Assembly (NCBI GenBank): GCA_035415725.1
Contig: DAOOGN010000044.1
Location: 1 to 32,416 of the forward strand
Direction: 5' to 3'
From: DSWT01 sp035415725
Lineage (GTDB): Bacteria; Chloroflexota; Anaerolineae; B4-G1; SLSP01
DNA: 32,416 nt
The notes under the pieces are model-generated. The model did no database searches and was not told the DNA's origin. It saw nothing but the letters and a program-made list of their open reading frames with translations. How positions within the stretch are numbered: position 1 is the stretch's first letter; each line of letters begins with the position of its first letter. The translations under genes and the position numbers were made by a program. This document shows, piece by piece, positions 1-6,321 of this stretch.

Positions 1-76
1 CCACAAGCACCAGGCATACCGAAATCCACGCCCAACCTGGCATAGGGAATAAATGTTTACTAGCCTGAATAGATAC
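1..76 (-). repeat. Copy of dispersed repeat R2 at window start
   Basis: Read on the minus strand, this stretch matches the left arm of the repeat at 27681-27765 and the repeat that runs off the right end of the window from 32365. Shared blocks are GTATCTATTCAGGCTAGT (here at 59-76), then TTATTCCCTATGCCAGG, then a more diverged tail. This copy lacks about 13 bases between the two main blocks. The copy is inverted relative to the other two. Nothing recognisable lies in 77-177. Confidence 0.75.
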
Positions 77-177
77 AAAAAACTAATCTACGACATCCAT
101 CAGGCCATTGAACTGATTGCAGAGGACATTACCCCCGATCAATCTGCTGACAGGAAGATAGCAAACCTCGATCCAGA

Positions 178-1551
178 TCACAACCCGGCATCCCGCAAGC
201 CCTCCAAAAAGCGGATCACCGTCTCGATGCCCTTGTAAAACGCCGGGATGTGGAACTTCTCGTTGGGTGAGTGCAACCGGTCATCGGGCAGGCCAAAACC
301 CATCAAGATCGTCTCGATGCCAAGCGCCTTCTGGAACGTCGCCACGACGGGGATCGAGCCACCCTCGCGCATGAAGATCGGTTCGACGCCGAACGTCTCG
401 GCGTAGGCGCGGAATGCCGCCTGCATCGCCGGGCTGTCGCGGCGGACAATCGCGCCGTCGCCGCCGTGCAGGTTGCGGACTTCGACGGTCACGGCGGACG
501 GAGCGATGGATAGCAGGTAATCCTCCACCAGCCGCGCCACCTCCTCAGGGTCTTGATCCGGCACCAGACGCATCGAGATTTTGGCCGACGCCTCACTCGG
601 CAGGACGGTCTTCGCGCCGGGCTGGATGTAACCGCCCCAGATGCCGTTCACGTCCAACGTCGGTCGTGCGGAGGTGCGCTCAACGACGGAGTAACCCGGT
701 TCGCCCCAATCCGCCTTGACGCCGGCCTCTTTGAGCCAGGTCGCGTGATCGAAAGGCAGCTTCGCCAGTTCCGCGCGCTCGTCGGGATCAAGCTCACGGA
801 CCCTGTCATAGAAACCGGGGATGGTGATCCGTCCGTCCGCGTCCTGAAGCTGCGCGATCATCCGGCAAAGCGCATTGATGGGATTGAGCACCGCGCCGCC
901 GTAGATGCCGGAGTGCAAGTCGTGATCCGGCCCGGTCACTTTCACTTCGAGGTAGGCCAGCCCGCGCAGCGCGTAGACGATGGTCGGCGTGTTCATCCCC
1001 AGGATATGCGTGTCGGAGATGAGCGCCACATCCGCCGCCAGCAAATCCGTGTGCGCATACACGAAGGGGTCGAAACTCGGACTGCCGATCTCCTCCTCGC
1101 CCTCGAAGATGCACTTGACGTTGACGGGCGGCGCGCCGGCTGTCGCCTGGAACGCTTCGACGGCCTTCAGGTGAATGAACACCTGTCCCTTGTCATCGGA
1201 GGCGCCGCGCGCGACGAGATTGTCGCCCACCACCGTCGGCTCGAAGGGCGGTGTGCGCCACAGTTCCACCGGATCGGGCGGCTGGACATCGTAGTGACCG
1301 TAAAGGAGCACGGCCGGCGCAGTGGGGCCGGCGGCCAGCCATTCCGCATAGACAAGGGGATGGCCGGTGGTCGGCATCACCTCCGCGGTGGTAAAACCAA
1401 CGTGCCACAGTTCGTCGCGCAGCCATAACGCCGCACGCTCGATGTCGGCCTGGTGCTCGGCCTGCGTACTGATACTGGGAATGCGCAAAAAGGCTTTGAG
1501 TTCTTCCAGAAATTTGTCGTGATGGGTTTGGGCATAAGTTATGGGATGCAT
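178..1551 (-). CDS. M20 family metallo-dipeptidase
   Basis: A 457-residue M20/M25/M40 family peptidase, expected to be a cytosolic di-zinc dipeptidase or carboxypeptidase acting on small peptides. Visible metal-site motifs are GHYDVQPPDP with H86 and D88, GASDDKGQ with D119-D120, and FEGEEEIGSPS around residues 149-159, which holds the catalytic and ligand glutamates. The dimerisation-domain segment HSGIYGG follows near residue 215. Length is normal for the dipeptidase branch (about 450-470). The ATG is preceded by GAGG four bases upstream. The gene stands 56 bp downstream of the SRAP gene on the same strand and may be co-transcribed with it. The exact substrate cannot be read from sequence. 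Confidence 0.93.
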   Translation of the reverse strand: MHPITYAQTHHDKFLEELKAFLRIPSISTQAEHQADIERAALWLRDELWHVGFTTAEVMPTTGHPLVYAEWLAAGPTAPAVLLYGHYDVQPPDPVELWRTPPFEPTVVGDNLVARGASDDKGQVFIHLKAVEAFQATAGAPPVNVKCIFEGEEEIGSPSFDPFVYAHTDLLAADVALISDTHILGMNTPTIVYALRGLAYLEVKVTGPDHDLHSGIYGGAVLNPINALCRMIAQLQDADGRITIPGFYDRVRELDPDERAELAKLPFDHATWLKEAGVKADWGEPGYSVVERTSARPTLDVNGIWGGYIQPGAKTVLPSEASAKISMRLVPDQDPEEVARLVEDYLLSIAPSAVTVEVRNLHGGDGAIVRRDSPAMQAAFRAYAETFGVEPIFMREGGSIPVVATFQKALGIETILMGFGLPDDRLHSPNEKFHIPAFYKGIETVIRFLEGLRDAGL

Positions 1552-1607
1552 AAGACCTCACAGGGAAATAGAAATGAGTAAAGAATAAACGAGTGCTGTA
1601 TAATTCG

Positions 1608-2279
1608 CTACTCGTAATTTGGTACAACACAGTCGGGAACGTCGTTCGCCGGGTCGTTGACAAGGCGTGAGACGGGATAGACGATCATCAAGTCGGCAGG
1701 GTAGGGCTTGAGCAGAGGGTTGAGCACGTTGGGCTTCTGCTCGGTGGGATCGAGCCATAGATTGTATGCCTCCGGCGGCAGGATGACGGGCATACGATTG
1801 TGGATCGGCGCGAGCAAGGCATTGGGTTCGGTGGTGATGATGGTGCAGGAGAGGATGGGTGTGTCGTCGGGCCGCCAGAGTTCCCACAATCCAGCAAAGG
1901 CGAACGGCTTTTTCGTCGCCAGTTGAATGTACATCGGCTGCTTGACCTTGCTGCCCGGTAGGGTCTGCCATTCGTAGAAACCATCCGCAAGGATCAGGCA
2001 GCGCCGCCGGAGGTAAGCCGCACGGAAGGACGGCTTCTCCGCCAGCGTCTCGGCCCGCGCGTTGATCAGGCGATTGCCGATTTCCGGGTCCTTCGCCCAA
2101 GAGGGAATCAATCCCCAATGGAAAAATTCGACGCGCCTCTCCGTGTTGTTGGGGACGACCGCCACATCCTGCGACGGCGCGATGTTATAATGTGGTGATA
2201 GCTCAGGCGGGAATGTAAAATCAGGAAAAGCCTCAATCAGATCATCGAGATTGACACCCAAAGAAAAGCGTCCGCACAT
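1608..2279 (-). CDS. SRAP domain protein (HMCES/YedK type)
   Basis: A 223-residue SOS response-associated peptidase-like protein. The family shields abasic sites in single-stranded DNA by forming a thiazolidine crosslink through the amino-terminal cysteine. All key residues are present: Cys2 right after the initiator Met (MCGRF), Asn73 in INARAE, Glu103 in ADGFYEW, and His160 in IHNRMPVIL. Removal of Met1 would expose Cys2, so the start is fixed, and AAGGGAGG lies just upstream. The last residues are encoded in an AT-rich tract with heptamer-like spacing (about 1580-1625), one of several in this window. Confidence 0.95.
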   Translation of the reverse strand: MCGRFSLGVNLDDLIEAFPDFTFPPELSPHYNIAPSQDVAVVPNNTERRVEFFHWGLIPSWAKDPEIGNRLINARAETLAEKPSFRAAYLRRRCLILADGFYEWQTLPGSKVKQPMYIQLATKKPFAFAGLWELWRPDDTPILSCTIITTEPNALLAPIHNRMPVILPPEAYNLWLDPTEQKPNVLNPLLKPYPADLMIVYPVSRLVNDPANDVPDCVVPNYE

Positions 2280-2351
2280 GCAAGACCTCCCTTCTCAAAA
2301 CAAAACGCCGGAGACCAGCTCCAGCGCTCGAACAAGGTCATCCGCCCCCTC

Positions 2352-3638
2352 TCACGGTGCGACAGAGACGGTCGTCGTGATCGAAGGTTGTGCGCTGAGC
2401 GCCGGAAGGGTCAGCCCGGCAAAAGCATCGGCGCTCAACCACTGGCTGCTGTCCACAGAGACACCGTTGACCCACATTTCCCAGTGCAGGTGCGCGCCGG
2501 TCGATAGACCCGTGTTGCCGACCAAAGCAAACGCTTCGCCCCGTTTGACGTGCTGCCCCACTTCCACGTCGATGCGTGAAAGGTGCCAATAGCCGGTGAT
2601 GAGGCCGCCACCGTGATCGATCAGCACGGAGTTACCGCGCGCTTCCAGACGTTCAGCGAGTATCACCACGCCGTCCGCCGGGGCCAGCACGCGCATACCG
2701 CCCCATGCGCGGTAATCCACGCCGGAGTGATACCCATCGACCATCCCCCCATACGAACGCCGGTCGCCGTAATTGGCCGAAATGGCGACCTGAACCGGCA
2801 GGGGAAAGGCAAGCGGCAGTTCCCAAGCGCGCTCCGGAGTGCGGATGGTACGCCACAAGGCCAAATAGTCCAACTCTCCCTGCATAAGATCGGGGTCCAT
2901 CAGCTTCGAAAGCGAAGCCGGCGGATCGATATACTGGTAGCCATACCGTCCCGCACTGACTGTCAGCGGTGCAGTGAACGCGGTCTCCAGGCCATCAGCC
3001 TGCATGGCAATCTTCACCGTGTACACACCCGGCTCCATCAATGCCGACAGGCCTACCAGTGCATAAAGATGGGAATCATCCAGCGGGTAACATGGCTCCG
3101 TCTGACCGAGATAGGTGATTTCACAGGCCGCCGGCTCCGCTGTTTCGAAAATAAACAACGCCGTGCGCCCACGGCTGACCGGCTGCGGTGAGACGTTCAA
3201 TGCCGTCAGCGGGTAGGTGAAACAAGGCGCTTCCGTTGCACCGGAAAATCGTATGCTTTTGCCGACATACCACGGTTCTGGATTGTGCCGCAGTACGTCC
3301 CACCAGGGCAAAGCGTGCGTCACGGCAAAAGTCAACGGTGTATCACCCGCGTGGACGGAGATAAGGTTGAAGGCCTCGGCTGGAGGTAAATTCAGCGTCT
3401 GCCCCACGTTCAACAACATGGGATTCAGGATGCGGTTGGCTGTGGCAATAGCGTCCACATCCATGCCGCTGCGCTGCGCCAGACAGTCCACTTCTTCGCC
3501 TAACTGCAAGGTATGCACCGTCCAGGCGCCGGTGTCAGCAGCATTCTTCACCGGCGGAGCTACAGAAGACGCCAGGGCGGGTTGCGCCAACGATAAGAGC
3601 AGGAATAGAACAAAAATCAGCCAGAATTTTCGCCGCAT
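2352..3638 (-). CDS. Secreted LysM-M23 peptidoglycan endopeptidase
   Basis: A 428-residue exported protein. I start it at the ATG at 3638 rather than an upstream TTG because this gives a typical signal peptide (RRK, a hydrophobic core, cleavage near ALA-SS at residues 21-25). A LysM domain (about 40-88) would bind glycan strands. A middle region rich in beta strands resembles an extracellular Ig-like module. The carboxy-terminal M23 domain has the zinc motifs HSGVDYR (about 303) and HLHWEMW (about 383) plus the GNTGLSTG segment. It probably cuts or remodels cell-wall peptide crosslinks outside the membrane. Its own promoter may lie in the AT-rich gap at 3679-3711. Confidence 0.92.
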   Translation of the reverse strand: MRRKFWLIFVLFLLLSLAQPALASSVAPPVKNAADTGAWTVHTLQLGEEVDCLAQRSGMDVDAIATANRILNPMLLNVGQTLNLPPAEAFNLISVHAGDTPLTFAVTHALPWWDVLRHNPEPWYVGKSIRFSGATEAPCFTYPLTALNVSPQPVSRGRTALFIFETAEPAACEITYLGQTEPCYPLDDSHLYALVGLSALMEPGVYTVKIAMQADGLETAFTAPLTVSAGRYGYQYIDPPASLSKLMDPDLMQGELDYLALWRTIRTPERAWELPLAFPLPVQVAISANYGDRRSYGGMVDGYHSGVDYRAWGGMRVLAPADGVVILAERLEARGNSVLIDHGGGLITGYWHLSRIDVEVGQHVKRGEAFALVGNTGLSTGAHLHWEMWVNGVSVDSSQWLSADAFAGLTLPALSAQPSITTTVSVAP

Positions 3639-3678
3639 GATGAGCAAACCTGTGAATAAATCAGCCAACCATCACAAT

Positions 3679-3711
3679 ATTATATGTTAAAGCAAAAAAT
3701 GAAAAAGTCAA
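3679..3711 (-). promoter_or_regulatory. Possible promoter for the LysM-M23 gene
   Basis: On the minus strand there is a perfect TATAAT (3679-3684) about 40 bases before the ATG at 3638. TTGACT lies at 3706-3711. The 21-base spacing is longer than the usual 16-18, so only the -10 is convincing. The tract between them is very AT-rich. Confidence 0.4.
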
Positions 3712-4197
3712 TCAGAGCAACCGGCGTTCGCGCTGTGCACGGTTATCTTCACCCCTCCCATAAAGACCGCCCAGAATCCATCCCGCGACTGCGCCTACAG
3801 GCAGATAAAGGCCGTTGTTCAGAACGAGAAATCCCAAAGCGATTCCTGCCAGCAATCCGGCGATCAAACCATAATATCTATATAAATCCATGTAATACTG
3901 CGGCGGAACCAGACGATGCGCTTTGACAAAGTGCTCCCCCATCAGCCGCAACTGCTGGATCTGGTAATGCCGCTGCGCCTTGGATCCCGGCAATTCCAAA
4001 AATTCTTCTTCCAGGCGGGTCAACGTGTGTTGAAAATCCCGACATGTCTCACAGGTATCAGAAAAGTCCTTGACCCGCTGTGCGATACGCAGCATCAACT
4101 CCACCTGGTACCGACGCCATTGTTTGGCGGTGAAATCCGTCCGATGTTCCTCGACATTACGAATGAGCTGCCGGTACCACAACTCGTCTTTATACAT
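3712..4197 (-). CDS. Small membrane protein of unknown function
   Basis: A 161-residue protein I do not recognise. The first 100 residues are charged and helical, with a CETC motif (CxxC) near residue 48, which may bind a metal or redox partner. Two hydrophobic segments follow near residues 109-126 and 132-147 (glycine-rich GLIAGLLAGIALGF and PVGAVAGWILGG). The tail GRGEDNRAQRERRLL is basic. The topology suggests a cytoplasmic amino-terminal domain anchored by a helical hairpin. It lies upstream of the M23 gene on the same strand, but the promoter-like tract between them argues against strict co-transcription. Confidence 0.7.
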   Translation of the reverse strand: MYKDELWYRQLIRNVEEHRTDFTAKQWRRYQVELMLRIAQRVKDFSDTCETCRDFQHTLTRLEEEFLELPGSKAQRHYQIQQLRLMGEHFVKAHRLVPPQYYMDLYRYYGLIAGLLAGIALGFLVLNNGLYLPVGAVAGWILGGLYGRGEDNRAQRERRLL

Positions 4198-4232
4198 GCC
4201 GTATTCTCACGAATAAATACAATTCAGCCGGC

Positions 4233-4757
4233 TTAACTTTGGCAAGGATCGGCCAACGCGCCCATCGGATCCCACGGCGGGAGCACAACCGGCTCGGTTT
4301 CGAGGACCGCCAGCAAGTCAGGCGAGAGATAGCGCTTGCTCACGGCGATCTCGTAGAGATACTCCTCAAACCAACGATCGGTCATCAGCATATAGCCCTT
4401 GTCGCCGCGTTCCGTGCCCCAACTGTTCTCCACGCGCCATTTCACTGGACGCCCGGCCTCGTTCAGGTCGACGCCGGCGAGCAGCATCGCGTGGGTCATC
4501 CGGCTGTGCCCGTAATCGACATCCGCATTGAGATAGCGCACCGGCTGCCCGCCCACGACGTTTCCGAGGTAGGCCACGGTGTAGAGCTTGTCGTAGGGCT
4601 TGTCCTGCGTCGGCGCGTTGATGAGGCAAACCATATCGTCCAGGTCGATGCCAACGTACTCCCCATAGAAGTCCAGCGGTGTGATTGCGCCGTGACGATG
4701 AAACGCCTTGTCTTTATCGCGCCACGCCCACTCGAAGCTCGCAGGCGGTTTGCCGAA
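4233..4757 (-). pseudogene. pepC: 3' part of aminopeptidase C (C1B, PepC)
   Basis: The open frame encodes about 174 residues matching the carboxy-terminal third to half of bleomycin hydrolase/PepC-type cysteine aminopeptidases. Recognisable blocks are FEWAWRDKDKAFHR, ITPLDFYGEYV, the catalytic histidine in GHSRMTHAMLLAG and the catalytic asparagine in VENSWGTERG. The amino-terminal part with the active-site cysteine is absent. In this frame a stop codon lies at 4758-4760, immediately before the first PepC-like residues (GKPP). Homology therefore starts abruptly where the HNH fragment ends, so the product cannot be a working peptidase. An internal ATG at 4634 could start a 133-residue remnant, but no function is expected. 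Confidence 0.85.
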
Positions 4758-4843
4758 TCAGTTACTAACTCGCGCCGACAAATAGCACATCTATTTCCGG
4801 AACGTGCCCAAAGTATTTTACGTGTTTTATCTGTAATTGCCAT
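4752..4843 (-). pseudogene. 5' fragment of an HNH endonuclease gene
   Basis: From the ATG at 4843 about 30 codons read as the amino terminus of an HNH nuclease: ITDKTRKILWARSGNRCAIC, with the first CxxC zinc knuckle at CAIC. After ELVTDSAN the resemblance ends, and the reading frame runs out of frame through pepC DNA. The fragment is clearly richer in A and T than the pepC part. The HNH core residues are all missing, so this is a broken gene. An in-frame TTG at 4867 is an alternative start. Confidence 0.7.
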
Positions 4844-4957
4844 AGATATGTCACAACTAGGTTTCAATCAATGCTAAACGCTAATACTGTTGCTTGTTCC
4901 GTTTTCCCTCAATTGTGTCCTCTAACTCAAAAAGAGCCGCCCATAGCCAACAAAAAC

Positions 4958-4985
4958 GGAGGAGTGAATTGCCACACACTCCTCC
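4958..4985 (-). terminator. Rho-independent terminator of the vapBC operon
   Basis: Nine-base perfect arms GGAGGAGTG (4958-4966) and CACTCCTCC (4977-4985) enclose a 10-base loop. On the minus strand the stem is followed by GTTTTTG, the expected U-tract. It sits about 40 bases past the stop codon at 5024, so it ends the vapB-vapC-DUF5678-like transcript and insulates the scar downstream. Confidence 0.88.
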
Positions 4986-5023
4986 ATTATAGCCAAATAC
5001 TCGGAAATAGACTACTGAGATTG

Positions 5024-5482
5024 CTATAAATGCAGATCCCATTCTGCGCGTAAGGCTTCTTGATAGTGCATTGAGTCAATCTGACGCTCACGCCAACAAC
5101 CGAAGGCCGGATTTTGATCCAATGAACGAAGCCAGGGACTACGTGAAGTATACGTCTCTTCCGGTTCCGAGACGACTTGGGTAATCAACACCGGCGTATA
5201 GGGATACTGTTCCTCAATCCGCGCCAACAGCGCCAGTTGATCCGTGTCATCATCTACAACCTGCCCCTGATACATCGCAATGTAACGTCCAGCATAAGTC
5301 TGCAACATGTCAGCGTGGCACGCGCGAAATACCTGCACTTCTTGATGCAGCGCCTGCCGGGTTAACGCGCGAAGGAACTCACGGACGGCGCGCTCCGCTA
5401 ATACTTGGGGCGTCTCGCCGATTTGAAGCGCCACACGTTCCAATTGCTCTGTCACTGTACCGCCCAACGTGACTTCTGACAT
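5024..5482 (-). CDS. DUF5678-like protein behind vapBC
   Basis: A 152-residue protein of unknown function. I start at the ATG at 5482, which has GGAGG at the right distance. The amino-terminal 60 residues (TVTEQLERVALQIGETPQVL, then a helix) resemble a ribbon-helix-helix or antitoxin-like segment. Residues about 62-105 (TYAGRYIAMYQGQVVDDDTD, then LIEQYPYTPVLITQV-like strands) look like the DUF5678 fold. It follows vapC by 33 bp and is followed by a strong terminator, so it is the third gene of the toxin-antitoxin transcript. A role in modulating VapBC or as an independent antitoxin-like factor is inference only. Confidence 0.75.
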   Translation of the reverse strand: MSEVTLGGTVTEQLERVALQIGETPQVLAERAVREFLRALTRQALHQEVQVFRACHADMLQTYAGRYIAMYQGQVVDDDTDQLALLARIEEQYPYTPVLITQVVSEPEETYTSRSPWLRSLDQNPAFGCWRERQIDSMHYQEALRAEWDLHL

Positions 5483-5515
5483 TGTTTGTCCTCCTGTTGG
5501 CAAGGATTGAAATGA

Positions 5516-5902
5516 TTACGCTAATTCCAAATCGGTCTGCGAAAAGTCATCGCCTACACACAACAGGGGGCCTCCCGCCAGCTTGGCGACAGCGTAAGTC
5601 AAACAATCACCGAAATTCAGCGCGGCAGGATGTCTTCCTTTGCCAAATTTCAGCCACGCCGTCACCGCCGTACTGTAATGCGCATCGGTGAAGGGAATAA
5701 TGAACGCGTCATTCTCTGCCAGAAAGCGCGAGAGCATCCCACGCGCATCACGCCCTAACCGCGCGCTCAGGACAATGCCACATTCGACCAACGTGGGCGC
5801 GCCGATTCCTACCGCGTGAGCACGCCCGAGCTTCTGCAGCAGTCCCTCGTATCCCGATTCCTTGAAGAAGATTGCTACAATCGCCGACGTATCGACAATC
5901 AT
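5516..5902 (-). CDS. vapC: VapC-type PIN domain ribonuclease toxin
   Basis: A 128-residue PIN domain protein, full length for VapC. The acidic magnesium-binding residues are all visible: D4 in MIVDTSA, E40 in TLVECGIV, D99 in NFGDCLTYA and D118/D119 in CVGDDF. The family cuts tRNA or rRNA and is held inactive by the cognate VapB. The ATG overlaps the TGA of vapB by four bases (ATGA), the usual translational coupling for this module. Confidence 0.95.
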   Translation of the reverse strand: MIVDTSAIVAIFFKESGYEGLLQKLGRAHAVGIGAPTLVECGIVLSARLGRDARGMLSRFLAENDAFIIPFTDAHYSTAVTAWLKFGKGRHPAALNFGDCLTYAVAKLAGGPLLCVGDDFSQTDLELA

Positions 5903-6171
5903 ACACCATGCTCTCCATAACCCAGAATCGCCTCTTCTTCCGCTTTGGTCAAAGACGTTCCAAGCAGATGCTCCGGGATATTAGCCCAGATTTCATCTTG
6001 TAAAAACGCCTCTAGCCGAGCCGCATCCTGGGGAACCACACGCAGCAAAGAGAGACGTTCCAACCGTTCAGCCAGGGCTTGACGGATTGCAGTGGTTTTA
6101 GATTCTCCCGTCAATTGAATGACAGAGTCCAATAAATTCTCCACCTCTTGATTCTTGATATTGACAGTCAT
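5899..6171 (-). CDS. vapB: VapB-type antitoxin
   Basis: A 90-residue antitoxin of the Rv0623/PSK-type VapB family. The amino-terminal half (VNIKNQEVENLLDSVIQLTG, then ESKTTAIRQALAERLER) is the DNA-binding and dimerising segment. The carboxy-terminal tail would wrap the toxin. AAGGAG stands about eight bases before the ATG. A promoter and a partial palindrome lie upstream, consistent with autoregulation by the VapBC complex. Confidence 0.92.
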   Translation of the reverse strand: MTVNIKNQEVENLLDSVIQLTGESKTTAIRQALAERLERLSLLRVVPQDAARLEAFLQDEIWANIPEHLLGTSLTKAEEEAILGYGEHGV

Positions 6172-6194
6172 CAGACAACTCCTTTCACCAGACC

Positions 6195-6218
6195 GTATTG
6201 GATTCTGTAATTCTATAC
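6195..6218. promoter_or_regulatory. Candidate VapBC operator palindrome
   Basis: A 24-base imperfect palindrome, GTATtGgATT-nnnn-AATtCtATAC, with 16 of 24 positions symmetric. It lies between the predicted transcription start and the vapB ATG. Position and symmetry suit a VapB-dimer operator. Confidence 0.45.
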
Positions 6219-6232
6219 AAATTCTTTAATTC

Positions 6233-6260
6233 ATTATATCATTAATTAGGAAAGGTTCAA
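6233..6260 (-). promoter_or_regulatory. vapBC promoter
   Basis: On the minus strand, TTGAAC (6255-6260) and a perfect TATAAT (6233-6238) are separated by 16 bases. The predicted start is near 6226, about 55 bases before the vapB ATG at 6171. Confidence 0.7.
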
Positions 6261-6282
6261 TCTCCGCCTTGCATCACACTCT

Positions 6283-6317
6283 TGTATCCTGCATCTTGCA
6301 TCCTGCATCCTGCATCC
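6283..6317. repeat. Heptamer tandem repeat, unit TGCATCC
   Basis: Five consecutive 7-base units: TGTATCC, TGCATCT, then three times TGCATCC. The tract sits between vapB and the 3' end of the oxidoreductase gene, five bases past its stop codon. It belongs with the other heptamer tracts in the window, which have different units. Confidence 0.85.
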
Positions 6318-6321
6318 TTAC

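Noticed and set aside
53..238. Plus-strand open frame of 61 codons at the window start
   Set aside because: It begins inside repeat R2, has no ribosome-binding site, overlaps the 3' end of the M20 gene and shows no recognisable sequence.
553..1428. Plus-strand open frame of 291 codons opposite the M20 gene
   Set aside because: It is a GC-driven antisense shadow. The minus-strand frame carries all M20 metal-site motifs.
4496..4843. The full open frame running from the HNH start through pepC DNA
   Set aside because: After about 30 codons it is the wrong frame of pepC, and the serine/threonine/arginine-rich product is an artefact of the junction.
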